Source: Cyrtodaria siliqua (lineage: Eukaryota; Mollusca; Bivalvia; Adapedonta; Hiatellidae). From it: DNA of 64,000 nt. The stretch lies in NCBI GenBank assembly GCA_037043455.1, contig JAWPHD010005554.1, positions 96,952 through 160,951 of the forward strand, written 5' to 3'. Under the pieces are notes generated by a model that had not been told where the DNA came from, ran no database searches, and saw nothing but the letters and a program-made list of their open reading frames with translations. Both the position numbers and the translations under genes were made by a program. Shown one piece after another: positions 25,468 through 38,035 of the stretch (the first letter of the stretch is position 1; each line of letters begins with the position of its first letter).

Positions 25468-26700
25468 TAACGTGATTCATGAAATGTTAAAATACACGCA
25501 AAAATCAAGTAAAATCCATCAACATATGTATACAAGCAGTTCATGGTTTTGGCGTGAACATGAACAAAATATATCGTATCTAATGACAGATTGTAAATTG
25601 ATTTCCTTTGAGCATTTTTGTTGGCAAAATATATTCTTAATCCAGAGGGTTTATACTAGTCAAAGTACCCATATAAGTATATGTCAATAATATTCTCATT
25701 GTTTTGTGCATTTCGCACTTGAATAGAGACACTGTTAACCTGTAAAATAACGAGTGTAAAAGTCTGCTCTGATTGCATGAACATATTTTAAAACTTTCAA
25801 GTCGATGTGTTTTCTTAAGTACTTCGAATAAGTGCAACTTTCGATGTTCCTTATTCTAAAATATGCCAGCTAAAATATTTCGACATTCATGTTTTACTAG
25901 CATTACCACTACAAATGCATTTGCAAAAGAATTTTTCGAAATACTTCATGTTAACGCTGAATTACAGTTACTTGAAATTCAAACAATATTCAATTAAAAG
26001 GGAGGTAATTTTAGAATTATCCATGTTTTATTTTCTTACAGATGGAGAATCTGCAATAAATGGGTCAAATGTTTATGTTGTTTTTAATATCATTTCATAC
26101 CAATTTTAAGAAGTTTATATCTTTAAGCGGACTTCGATTCAAGTTATTTGTTTCATCAAAACATTTTATGTTTTCATATAAAGGGAGGGTAACTCTCCAC
26201 ATGCTCAAAAGATGTAACAATTTAAATAAAAATAAATGTTTTACAAACTATGGGTCAAAACAAAATACTTATCACACACTAGCCTAAAATATATTTAAAA
26301 TAAGAAAATTAGTTAAGATACAAAAGTGAGTAATTAGGAATTTTGTTCAGTATACATATTCGGAACAAACATTCTTGTGAACTGCGTTCTTTCCTCATAG
26401 GGAATGCAAATTCGGAACAACTTTTCTTATAAAATGTATTATTTTTCCCAGTAGGCATGTAGATGACAACAAACGCAGTGCTGTTATGTCTGACATGATT
26501 AAATTTGAGAGAACAACAGAACAATGCAAATCTATCATCCCGTGTCTATATGTTTAGCATTGCATATTGGGCCAGGCAAGATTATTTACGTCTTTCTATC
26601 TGAAAAATCTGAAAAGGGGGATGAGATATGTCCCTATTATTTCAATGAGCCACAATAATATCGGTTCATATATAACACGTGTTCGTGGTATGGATCATGT
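25468..26700 (+). mobile_element. Satellite-bearing element copy 1, right flank
   Basis: Colinear with 63437-64000. Shared blocks include 'acgtgattc', 'aagcagttcatgg', 'ttcggaacaa', 'cccagtaggcatgtagatga', 'gacatgattaaatttgagag', 'tgtttagcattgcatattgg' and 'gagatatgtcc'. The array-to-flank junction ('gtaaacagatakt' then 'acgtgattc') is identical in the two copies. About 700 bp (25650-26350) are present here but absent from copy 3. The outer end is not defined because copy 3 runs off the window. Confidence 0.7.
26041..26345 (+). repeat. Dispersed repeat shared with 41420-41715
   Basis: It is the reverse complement of 41420-41715 with moderate divergence. Shared blocks are 'ataaatgggtcaaa', 'aagggagggtaactctc', 'aaaagatgtaacaattt', 'actatgggtcaaaac' and 'gtgagtaattaggaatttt'. 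It lies inside the 25650-26350 insertion relative to copy 3. Non-coding; class unknown. Confidence 0.65.
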
Positions 26701-27329
26701 CACATCATCTTTCAACCAAAGAACACACATACAAAGAAGGATACTGTAATGTAATTTGTAAGTCGCATGAATTTGCATATCACATAATGCACGGTAGATT
26801 ACTTAAACGTGGTGGGTTGGGGTTAGCGTCTGTAATAAAATTACGAAATGAGAACTTAAAGCTGTAGAATCCGTACTTAAATAACACGCCTCTTTGTGAC
26901 CGTGTGTTTGAGTCCCGTGAGAGGCAACATGTATGAAAACAGAAATTTGGATATTTACAAATCATTAGTACTGGAATTTAAGCCAAATGGTATGCATATG
27001 AAGGTGAACATAAAACCTTCAATCAGATATTTGCACACGATTCCATGGCTAGCGGCAAATGGTCCCAGTTTCTAACAAAACGCTTTGCCCGAAACGAGAA
27101 AACCATAGTCGAAATAAAAAGGAATTTAGTTGGGAGCAGAGATTATTAAGCCTACGTATCACAGGTAACAGTCAAAATACTAAATTAAAAAGCAGTCACT
27201 ATAAGGGTGATTAAAAAATTCTCAGAACCTTTAAAGACTGTAGTAGTGGAACCACATATTCAAAATTCAAGTAAAAAAACAAAAGTATTTCAGAATGTAC
27301 CACCGATATCTATAAATATCGGTCTCAGC
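26701..27329. other. No gene seen; spacer between inverted satellite copies
   Basis: Contains neither satellite nor supported coding sequence. Together with the copy 1 right flank it forms the roughly 2-kb centre of the large inverted arrangement. Confidence 0.4.
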
Positions 27330-27425
27330 GATCTCCAATGATCGGAATGAATAACAGTTCTGATTGCAAGCACGGGGAGACGTTTTACCGCCGCCACACT
27401 GCACAGGCAACGCTTCTGTGATATA
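27330..27425 (-). repeat. R1 repeat fragment
   Basis: 'cacggggagacgttttaccg' and 'ccgccacactgcac' match the right part of the R1 unit ('gtcggggagacttttacgg', 'ccgccacacagcac') as read at 1960-1995. It lies immediately before the inverted satellite, where copy 2 lacks its right flank, so an R1-associated rearrangement may mark that breakpoint. Confidence 0.45.
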
Positions 27426-27447
27426 TAAAAAGTATGAAAAGTATAAA

Positions 27448-30400
27448 ACATTATCTGTTTACAAGACCACCTACTGAATATTGATATAAAAACACTATAT
27501 GTGTACAATACCATCAACTGATTATTGATATAACAACACTATATGTGTACAAGTCCACCAACTAATTATTGATATAACAACACTAGCTGTGTACACGACC
27601 ACTAAGTTATTATTGAGATAACAACACTATCTGTATACAGAACCACCAAATGATTATTGAGATAACAGCACTATCTTTATACACGACCACCTATTGATTA
27701 TTAAGATAACAACACTATCTGTATACACGACCACCAAGTGATTATTGGGATAACAACTCTATTGTGTACACGACCACAAAGCAATTATTGATATAACAAC
27801 ACTATCTGTGTACACGACCACCAACAGATTATTGAGATAACAAAACTAACTGTGTACAAGTCCATCGAGTGATTATTGATAAAATAACTCTATCTCTGTA
27901 CAAGACCACCAACAGGTTATTGATAGAACAACACTATCTGTATACAACGACCACCAACTGATTATTGATATAACAACACTGTCAGTATGCCCGACCACCA
28001 ACTGATTATTGATATAACAACACTGTCTGTATGCTCGACCACCAACTTATTATTGATATAGCAACACTGTCAGTATGCACGACCACAAACTGATGATTGA
28101 TATAACAACACTGTCTGTATGCTCGACCACCAACTTATTATTGATATAACAACACTGTCTGTATGCACGACCACCAACTGATTATTGCTGATTATTGATA
28201 TAACAACACTGTCTGTATGCTCCACCACCAACTGATTATTGCTGATTATTGATATTACAACACTGTCTGTATGCTCCACCACCAACTGATTATTGATATA
28301 ACAACACTGTCTGTATGCACGACCACCAACTGATCATTGATATAACAACACTGTCAGTATGCCCGACCACCAACTGATTATTGATATAACAACACTGTCT
28401 GTATGCTCGACCACCAACTTATTATTGATATAGCAACACTGTCAGTATGCACGACCACCAACTGATTATTGATATAACAACACTGTCTGTATGCTCGACC
28501 ACCAACTTATTATTGATATAACAACACTGTCTGTATGCACGACCACCAACTGATTATTGCTGATTATTGATATAACAACACTGTCTATATGCTCGACCAC
28601 CATCTGATTATTGATATAACAACACTGTCTGTATGCTCCACCACCAACTGATTATTGATATAACAACACTGTCTGTATGCACGACCACCAACTGATTATT
28701 GTTATAACAACACTATATGTATGCTCGACCACCAACGGATTATTGATATAACAACACTGTCTGTATGCACGACCACCAACTGATTATTGCTGATTATTGA
28801 TATAACAACACTATCTGTATACAACGACCACCAACTGATTATTGATATAACAACACTGTCAGTATGCACGACCACCAACTGATTATAGCTGATTATTGAT
28901 ATAACAACACTATCTGTATACAACGACCACCAACTCATCATTGCTATAACAACTCTATCTGTATACAATGACCACCAACTGATTATTGATATAACAACAC
29001 TGTCAGTATGCCCGACCACCAACTGATTATTGATATAGCAACACTGTCAGTATGCACGACCACAAACTGATTATTGATATAACAACACTGTCTGTATGCT
29101 CGACCACCAACTTATTATTGATATAACAACACTGTCTGTATGCACGACCACCAACTGATTATTGCTGATTATTGATATAACAACACTGTCTGTATGCTCC
29201 ACCACCAACTGATTATTGCTGATTATTGATATAACAACACTGTCTGTATGCTCGACCACCAACTTATTATTGATATAACAACACTGTCTGTATGCACGAC
29301 CACCAACTGATTATTGCTGATTATTGATATAACAACACTATCTGTATACAACGACCACCAACTCATCATTGCTATAACAACTCTATCTGTATACAATGAC
29401 CACCAACTGATTATTGATATAACAACACTGTCAGTATGCCCGACCACCAACTGATTATTGATATAGCAACACTGTCAGTATGCACGACCACAAACTGATT
29501 ATTGATATAACAACACTGTCTGTATGCTCGACCACCAACTTATTATTGATATAACAACACTGTCTGTATGCACGACCACCAACTGATTATTGCTGATTAT
29601 TGATATAACAACACTGTCTGTATGCTCCACCACCAACTGATTATTGATATAACAACACTGTCTGTATGCACGACCACCAACTGATTATTGATATAACAAC
29701 ACTGTCTGTATGCTCCACCACCAACTGATTATTGATATAACAACACTGTCTGTATGCTCCACCACCAACTGATTATTGATATAACAACACTGTCAGTATG
29801 CACGACCACCAACTCATCACTGCTATAACAACACTATCTGTATACAACGACCACCAACTGATTATTGATATAACAACACTGTCTGTATGCTCCACCACCA
29901 ACTGATTATTGATATAACAACACTGTCAGTATGCACGACCACCAACTCATCATTGCTATAACAACACTGTCTGTATGCTCCACCACCAACTCATCATTGC
30001 TATAACAACACTGTCAGTATGCATGACCACCAACTCATCATTGATATAACAACACTGTCTGTATGCACGACCACCAACTCATCATTGCTATAACAACACT
30101 GTCAGTATGCTCCACCACCAACTGATTATTGATATAACAACACTGTTTTTATGCACGACCACCGACTGATTATTGCTGATTATTGATATAACAACACTGT
30201 CTATATGCTCGACCACCATCTGATTATTGATATAACAACACTATCTGTGTACACGACCACCGACTGATTATTGATATAACAACACTATCTGTATACAAGG
30301 ACAACCAACTGATTATTGATATAACAACACTATCTGTGTACACGACCACCAACTGATTATTGATATAACAACACTATCTGTGTACACGACCACCAACTGA

Positions 30401-33160
30401 TTATTGATATAACAACACTATCTGTATACTATACAACGACCACCAACTGATTATTGATATAACAACACTATCTGTGTACACGACCACCAACTGATTATTG
30501 ATATAACAACACTGTCTGTGTACACGACCACCGACTGATTATTGATATAACAACACTATCTGTATACAACGACCACCAACTGATTATTGATATAACAACA
30601 CTATCTGTGTACACGACCACCGACTGATTATTGATATAACAACACTATCTGTATACAACGACCACCAACTGATTATTGATGTAACAACACTATCTGTGTA
30701 CACGACCACCAACTAATTATTGCTATAACAACACTGTCTGTAAGCTCCACCACCAACTGATTATTGATAAAACAACAATGTCTGTATGCTCCACCACCAA
30801 CTCATCATTGCTATAACAACACTATCTGTATACAACGACCACCAACTCATCATTGCTATAACAACACTATCTGTATACAACGACCACCAACTGATTATTG
30901 ATAAAACAACACTGTCTGTATGCTTCACCACCAACTCATCATTGCTATAACAACACTGTCAGTATGCTCCACCACCAACTGATTATTGATATAACAACAC
31001 TATCTGTATACAACGACCACCAACTGATTGTTGATATAACAACACTATCTGTGTACACGACCACCGAATGATTATTGATATAACAACACTATCTGTGTAC
31101 ACGACCACCGACTGATAATTGATATAACAACACTATCTGTGTACAAGACCACCGACTGATTATTGATGAAACAACACTATCTCTGTACAAGACCACCAAC
31201 AGAGTATTGATATAAAAACACTACATGTTTACAATACCACCAACAGATTATTGATATAACTACACTATCTGTATACATGACCACCAACTGATTATTGATA
31301 AAACAACAATGTCTGCGTACAAGACCACCGACTGATTATTCATGAAACAACACTACCACCAAGTGATTATTGATATAACAACACTATCTGTGTACACGAC
31401 CACCAACAGATTATTGCTATAACAACACTATATGTGTACACGACTACCAACTGATTATTGATATAACATCACTATCGGTATACAAGACCACCAACTGATT
31501 ATTGATAAAAACAACAATATCCGTGTGCAAGACCACCAACAGAGTATTGATATAAAAACACTATATGTATACAAGACCACCAACTGATTATTGATATAAC
31601 AACACTATCTGTGTAAAAGACCACCAACAGATTATTCATATAAAAACACTATCTGTGTACAAGTCCAACGTCTGATTATCGATAAAACAACACTAGATGT
31701 GTACACAACCACTAACTGATTATCGATAAAACAACACTATCTGTATACAAGACCACCGACTGATTATTGAGATAACAACACTATCTGTGTACACACCGAC
31801 TGATTATTGATAAAACGACACTATATGTATGCACGACCAGCAAGTGATTATTGACATAACAACACTACCTGCATACAGAACCACCGACTGATTATTGATA
31901 AAACAACACTATCTGTATACACGAGCACCAACTGATTAATGATAAAACAACACTATCTGTATACACGAGCACCAACTGATTAATGATAAAACAACACTAT
32001 CTGTATACACGAGCACCAACTGATTAATGATAAAACAACAGTTTGTGTGTACCAGACAATCGACTGATTATTGATAAAACAATACTATTTGTTTGCATGA
32101 CCACCGACTGATTATTGATATAACAACATTATCTGTATACAAGACCACCAACATGTTATTGATATAACAACACTAACTGTATACACGACCACCAACTTAT
32201 TTTTGATATAAAACACTGTCTGTATACAAAACCACCGACTGATTATTGATATAACAACACTATCTGTGTACAAGACCACCAATTGATAGTTGATATAACA
32301 ACACTAACTGTGTACACGATCACAAACTGATTATTGATATAACAACACTATCTGTGTACAAGAGCACCAACTGATAGTTGATATAACAACACTAACTGTG
32401 TACAAGACCACAAACTGATTATTGAAATAACAACACTATCTGTGTACACGATCACCAACTGATTATTGATATAACAACACTATCTGTGTACACCAACACC
32501 AACTGATTATTGATATAAAAACACTAGCTGTGTACAAGACCACCAATTGATTACTGATATAATAACATTATCTGTGTACATGTCCACCAACTGATTACTA
32601 TCTGTATGCACGACCACTAACTAATTATTGATATAACAACATTATCTGTATACACGACCACAATCTGATTATTGATATAACAACACTATCTGCGTACACG
32701 ACCACCACTGACTGATTATTGATACGATAACACTATCTGTATATACGACCACTTACTTATTGGTATTATCTAAACGTGCATATTTTAACACGATATCAAC
32801 TGATTATTGCTGTAATAACTATAGCTGTGTACATGATACAACACTGATTATTTATAATGTATATTAACTCTATCTGTATACACGACCACCAACTGATAAT
32901 TAATAATTCTTATTAACTCTTGATGTATACAAGGCACCATCTGATTATTGATATATCAACACTATCTGCATATACGACCACCAATTGATTATTTATATGT
33001 CAACTCAATCTGTATATACGACAACCAACTGATAATTAATAATTCTTATCAACTCTATATGTATACAAGGCCACCATCTGATTATTAAAAATTCATATCA
33101 ACTCTATCTGTATACACGACCACCAACTTGATAATTAATAATTCATACCAACTATATATA
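27448..33160 (-). repeat. Major satellite array, right part A (inverted)
   Basis: The same 44-bp unit as the left array, in the opposite orientation: 'ctgattattgatataacaac', 'actrtctgtatrcacgacca', 'ccaa'. The 'gattattgctgattattgat' variant (28175, 28555, 28785, 29160 and others) and the 'atgctcgac'/'atgctccacc' variants are the reverse complements of variants concentrated at 20400-22700 on the left. A 428-bp higher-order repeat is visible (28931 to 29359, 29001 to 29429). Three identical 44-bp units sit at about 31915-32046. From 32750 onward units are more diverged and AT-rich. Confidence 0.97.
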
Positions 33161-34451
33161 CGAGAGGCGATTCACCAGTTTTGAAACACTTTTGAATTGG
33201 TCATTGAAATTAACCAGAGCGTTTCAACTGCACGAAATCCACGTGTTTTAATTGATAAAGGTAAGCTATACATATACATGTTAGTTTTCGTGGCTGTTTT
33301 AACATGGGTAGACAGAAAATTGACAATGTTATGGAAGGTATCATTTTATACCTTTTGAAGAAGAATGTGTCCTATAGGAATATTCAGAGGGAGTTAAAAG
33401 GTCTAGGACACGATGTTTCTATATCGACCATTCATCGAGTGAAGCATTCCATTGGTAAAACGCGCAGTGTTGGTAGTAACAAAACCAGTGCAGGGCCGTA
33501 TCGAAGGACGCCGAAAAAGTCAACATCTGACGTTATTCGGAAAGTCGCCATGATGATCAAAAGGGTGAACCCACCGACACAGCGGGAAATGTCAAAACAA
33601 CTAGGTGTATCTCAGTCAACCGTACACAGAATTATCAAAAATGTTCTTCATGCAAAACTGCGAAAAAAGTGCAAAGTTCACAAGCTCAATGCATCTCAAA
33701 TTGAGAAAAGACGTCAACGTTCATGGCAGCTTTATAGGCGTTTAAATTGTGGAAAATGGAAAAACTTTGTGACCACGGACGAGGCAATGTTTTACATGGG
33801 TGGCAGCTATGGTCGTCGCAGAGTATGCTACGTCCGTAAAGGCCACGACGATCCGTCAAAACTGAAGTTTGTTAAACGCGATGCGTTTGCACCTGGCTTC
33901 ATGGCTTGGGCCGGAGTAAGCTTTCATGGGAAAACTGAGATAAGAATCATCCCTAAAGGTGTAAAAGTTAATTCGCAGTATTATATAGACAAAGTTCTGA
34001 AGCCATTCATTTCAAAGGATGCACCAAGAATGTTTCCAGGTGATACAATTAAGGACCTGGTATTTCACCAGGACAGTGCTTCAAGTCATACGTCAAAGCA
34101 GACGTTAACGTACATGCGCCAGCAAAACATTAACTTTGTAACACCGAATGAGTGGATGCCTAAAAGTCCAGATGCAGCCCCAATGGATTTTGGCATTTGG
34201 GGGATCCTTAAAAGACGTTTGCAGAAGCGGAAACTCTACACTTTGGCAGGCCTTAAACGAGCGTTGCTGGACGAATGGAAAAAACTTGAGCAATCTGTTA
34301 TCAACAAGACGCTGGAGTCATGGCCCAAGCGATGCAGGCTGATCTATAACCTCCATGGATCCCAAATAGAACATCTGTTGCAATGAAATGTTTATGAATT
34401 GTAATTTATAGGTAAAATAAAAGTGTTTCATAACTGGTGAATCGCCTCTCG
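33161..34451 (+). mobile_element. Tc1/mariner-superfamily transposon, 1291 bp, intact
   Basis: Terminal inverted repeats of 33 bp (33161-33193; 34419-34451) match at 32 of 33 positions and begin 'cgagaggcgattcaccag'. The element is flanked by TA on both sides (33159-33160, 34452-34453). Removing the element and one TA restores satellite text that matches the neighbouring unit at 34668-34695 almost base for base, which confirms both ends. It contains one uninterrupted transposase gene, so it looks autonomous and young. It lies inside the inverted satellite array. Confidence 0.95.
33304..34386 (+). CDS. DDD transposase, Tc1/mariner superfamily (DD37D spacing)
   Basis: A 360-residue transposase predicted to bind the terminal repeats and catalyse cut-and-paste transposition at TA sites in the nucleus. 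Two helix-turn-helix-like regions lie at about 10-50 and 75-115 (with TQREMSKQLGVSQSTVHRII), separated by a basic linker (GPYRRTPKK). The catalytic triad is visible: D159 in VTTDEAMF, D257 in FHQDSASSH, and D295 in SPDAAPMDFGIWG. There are 97 residues between the first two aspartates and 37 between the last two. DD37D spacing is the hallmark described for the maT clade; this was counted from the translation, not from a phylogeny. Length is normal for the superfamily. ATG at 33304 follows the 5' inverted repeat by about 110 bp; the stop lies 33 bp before the 3' repeat. No frameshift or missing motif, so activity is plausible but untested. Confidence 0.95.
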   Translation: MGRQKIDNVMEGIILYLLKKNVSYRNIQRELKGLGHDVSISTIHRVKHSIGKTRSVGSNKTSAGPYRRTPKKSTSDVIRKVAMMIKRVNPPTQREMSKQLGVSQSTVHRIIKNVLHAKLRKKCKVHKLNASQIEKRRQRSWQLYRRLNCGKWKNFVTTDEAMFYMGGSYGRRRVCYVRKGHDDPSKLKFVKRDAFAPGFMAWAGVSFHGKTEIRIIPKGVKVNSQYYIDKVLKPFISKDAPRMFPGDTIKDLVFHQDSASSHTSKQTLTYMRQQNINFVTPNEWMPKSPDAAPMDFGIWGILKRRLQKRKLYTLAGLKRALLDEWKKLEQSVINKTLESWPKRCRLIYNLHGSQIEHLLQ

Positions 34452-35783
34452 TATACAAGGCCACCAACTGATTATTGATATATCAACACTATCTGCATAT
34501 ACGGCCACCAATTGATTATTTATATGTCAACTCTATCTGTATATACGACAACCAACTGATAATTAATAATTCTTATCAACTCTATATGTATACAAGGCCA
34601 CCATCTGATTATTAAAAATTCATATCAACTCTATCTGTATATACGACCAACAACTGATAATTAATAATTCATACCAACCATATATATACACGGCCACCAA
34701 CTGATTATTGATATATCAACACTATCTGCATATACGGCCACCAATTGATTCTTTATATGTCAACTCTATCTGTATATACGACAACCAACTGAGTATTTAT
34801 ATTTGAACTCTATCTATATACACGGCAAACATCTAATAATTGATATATCAACAATACCTGTACATACGGCCACCAAGTGAATATTTATATGTCAAATCTA
34901 TCTTAATATACGACAACCAACTGAGTATTTATATTTGAACTCTATCGGTATACACGGCCAAAATCTGATCATTGATATATCAACACTATCTGTATTTCCG
35001 GCCATCAAGTGATTCTTTATATTTCAACTCTATATGTATACACGGCCACCATCTGATTATATCAAAATATCTGTATCTACGGCCATCAACTGATTATTGA
35101 TATATCAACAATATCTGTATACATGGCCACCATCTGATTATTGATATATCAACAATATCTGTATATATCAAATGATTATCGAGATATCAACAATATCTAT
35201 ACACGGCCACCAACTGATTATTGATATATCAACAATATCTGTATACACGGCCACCATCTGATTATTGATATATCAACAATATCTGTATATATCATATGAT
35301 TATCGATATATCATCAATATATATAAACGGCGACCATCTGATTATTGATATATCAACACTATCTGTATGCACGGTCACCGACTGATTATCGATATATCAT
35401 CAATATCTATAAACGGCGACCATCTGATTATTGATATATCAACACTATCTGTATACACTGCCACCGACTGATTATTGATATATCAACAATATCTGTATAC
35501 ACGGTCACCAACTGATTATTGATATATCAACAATATCTGTATACACGGCCACTATCTGATTATTTATATATCAACTCTATCTGTGTATACGACCACCAAC
35601 TGATAATTGACAATTAATATCTACTCTATATGTATACACGACCATCATCTGATTATTGATATATCAACACTATCTGTATATACGGCCTCCAACTGGTTAT
35701 TTCTAAGTTAACGCTATTTGTTTTCACGGCCACCAACTGATTATTAATATATCAACAACATCTCTTTAAACCACCACTAACTG
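34452..35783 (-). repeat. Major satellite array, right part B (diverged edge)
   Basis: Continuation of the inverted array beyond the transposon. Units here are shorter and more variable ('gatatatcaacaatatctgt', 'atacacggccaccatctgat'). They include an 'ataattaataattc' variant and partial units lacking one third of the sequence. This is the edge next to the left flank of copy 2, where units have diverged most. Confidence 0.92.
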
Positions 35784-36978
35784 TTGAGTGATAATAACAA
35801 CAGCTAGTACGTATATGATCAAGTGATAGGCGTCTCTGATTTTTACTGGATTTGGCAGAAGGAAGCGCACATGACTGTTCTGGAGACCTGTAATTTATTT
35901 GGCATTTGGCACATTGTCATTAACTTTCGGGAAGTAGGCATTGCTCGTTAACCGTCAAATAACACTCGAATCAATGTCAATAGTTAGTATAATCAGGAAT
36001 GAACCGTCTTAACAATATAACGAAATGATATTTTCAACATATAATTTAGAACTATTGCCACATAGTGTCTGTTGATAATGCATTTTTGTGTTCTAATGCT
36101 CGAAGCCAAAAACACCGGCATGGTAATTTCAAAATAGGATATTGTCGAATGCATGCACAGTAGCAAAATACCAACATTATTTAAATATACTGATAATAAC
36201 TAACAATTTGTGAGTCTTCAAATGTTGTTATCATTGACATACGCCTCTTTTTGTTTCTAATACATGTAACATTGCATTCGTGTTTTAAGCCTCTCTTTAT
36301 TTAATGGCCAAAGCTGTTTTAATGATTTATATTTCGGATAGTTATGGGGCACCGACATATGGTTTACACTGACTCCCATTGCATTTCATTCTAATTGTAA
36401 GTGATCACTGCAAGCACCACATGGCACGTTCAAGCTTCACTGGCACCACTTAGTGTCGTCCATTGGATGGGAAGGCTTAGCAGTGTATATCGGATTCTAT
36501 CCACAGAGCTCTCTAAAGAACCATGTAGGTCTGTGTTCCCGGATTGTGTTTCCTCCCCCTCTCTCTGAAGCAGAACACGAATTATAAATATAAACATTAC
36601 AAAATGCAATATCTTTAATATAAACGAACAGCCATTAAACAAAATGAAAGCACACTTCAATTAACAAACTTACCAAACTTATAAATATCGCGTAATTAAA
36701 ACTAACGTTCACCAAAATTCAAAAAAAGCAGAGATATTTAAGTTGAAGATTCATAGACAATTCTTACATGTTCGTCTAAAATCGTCCTCTCAACTCGCAT
36801 GAGAATGTTCTTAGTTTATAACGAACGATTCGAAAGAATCGTTTTCGCCCAATGATTCGTAACCATAATTATGTTTTATTCTATTCGATATATGTTAACA
36901 TATTATCTGTGAACATGTTTATGCACTTTAAAATACACGTAGATTTTGAAACAATAAAAGCGCGATTTACGACACTAA
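35784..36978 (-). mobile_element. Satellite-bearing element copy 2, left flank (inverted)
   Basis: The reverse complement is colinear with 11565-13291 without the 414-bp insertion. It includes the array junction ('gtacgtactagctgttgtt', then 'caacagttagtgg') and the terminal 'agtgtcgtaaatcgcgcttt' block. It contains 'tcgaaagaatcg', a small hairpin around 36830-36843. No credible ORF; the frame at 36430-36660 minus has no recognisable homology. Confidence 0.75.
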
Positions 36979-37688
36979 AACTAAGAACATTTACTAAAGA
37001 TGACTCATGCTAAGGCGTTCGAATGAACTTGAAACATGAGCTGCATATTGCTTCTTGTGGTTACAGCCTACAGGACGGATGGTTTTGGCAAGGACGATGA
37101 ACCTTTTCAGAGTATTCTATCAGACATATTATTTGCCATGATGAATTGACATGGTCAATTTTCTCTTGTGAAATGTAAATTAAGGCATTTGGTTTTCATT
37201 GTAAAAGAAGTCATCTACTAATCTTTTTGAAATGAATGGCGAAAACATGAAAGTATATAATACCTTTCTATTTATAGAAATCATTAGAGTTTCTGTGGTC
37301 ATGTATTACAGTTTTAATGCAAAATGCAAATATTGCGTCATGCATGCATTCGCTTTCATATATAATGGTTCTTAGTTTGAATATCATTAAAAACAGTTCT
37401 TATATTTTTTAAACTGTGAAAATATACATGAAAAGCATGTTTCCTTTAAAGAAAGGCATTCTTCAAAGGAAAATACCGCAAAAATGCTATAAACCAGGTT
37501 TAATGTACCACATTAAACGTCTCCTGTAATTAATTCAAGTCAATACAATTAAGAAAACCACCAGGGGAAATCAACATGTTCATGGGAAGCGGTTCAATAA
37601 CTACACATACAAAGGGGTTTACAGAGTAATAGGGATAATTAGATATACATATTACACATCAAAAAGTATATGTTAAGACCAATAACTT
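36979..37688. other. No gene seen
   Basis: AT-rich DNA with no coding signal and no partner in the window. Confidence 0.4.
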
Positions 37689-37689
37689 G

Positions 37690-38035
37690 AGTAAACCGAG
37701 TCCGCTACTTTTATCTCTTGTTTTTGTTTGTTTCTTCCAAGGGATACCCTTTTCAGTATTTATTGACATTCACAATAACGTTTGTTTAGTGCTGTTTGGC
37801 GGCCTTTAAAAATTCGCCCGACTTCAAATCAGTAGTGTTATTACTTACTGGTCCTTTGGGATCATCAAGCTCAATTGTTGTGTCTTTACAGTAGAATATC
37901 ACTTAAGCTGGTGCTAGGATGAGTGAGAGTTATTGCACCTTACATTACCTCTCATGAACAGACTCAATAAAACCGAGTCTGCTATTTTTGTCTCTTGTTT
38001 GTGTTTGTTGCTTCCAAGGGATCCCCTTTTCAGTA
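37690..38035 (+). repeat. R1 repeat, tandem pair (first unit partial)
   Basis: The first unit is entered at 'aaaccgagtcygct' (about 37693) and the second begins with 'gaatatcacttaagctgg' at 37894. The second ends after 'cagtatt' at about 38035, at the same unit position as the pair ending at 11235. Blocks are as described for the other R1 copies. Confidence 0.7.

Noticed and set aside
28070..29450. Minus-strand repeat ORFs (SVVISIISNNQLVV type)
   Set aside because: Same satellite read in the other array. The frame is kept open by unit composition, not by selection that I can see.
34105..34342. Overlapping short frames inside the transposase gene
   Set aside because: Shadows of the transposase coding sequence.
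33161..34451. DD34E (Tc1) or DD34D (mariner) assignment of the transposase
   Set aside because: Counting residues between the second and third catalytic aspartates gives 37, and the third residue is Asp, so neither classic spacing fits.
13292..35783. Centromere
   Set aside because: Satellite size and abundance invite the idea, but the same unit is an internal core of a dispersed element with a six-copy version at 63165-63436. No evidence for centromere function can come from sequence alone.
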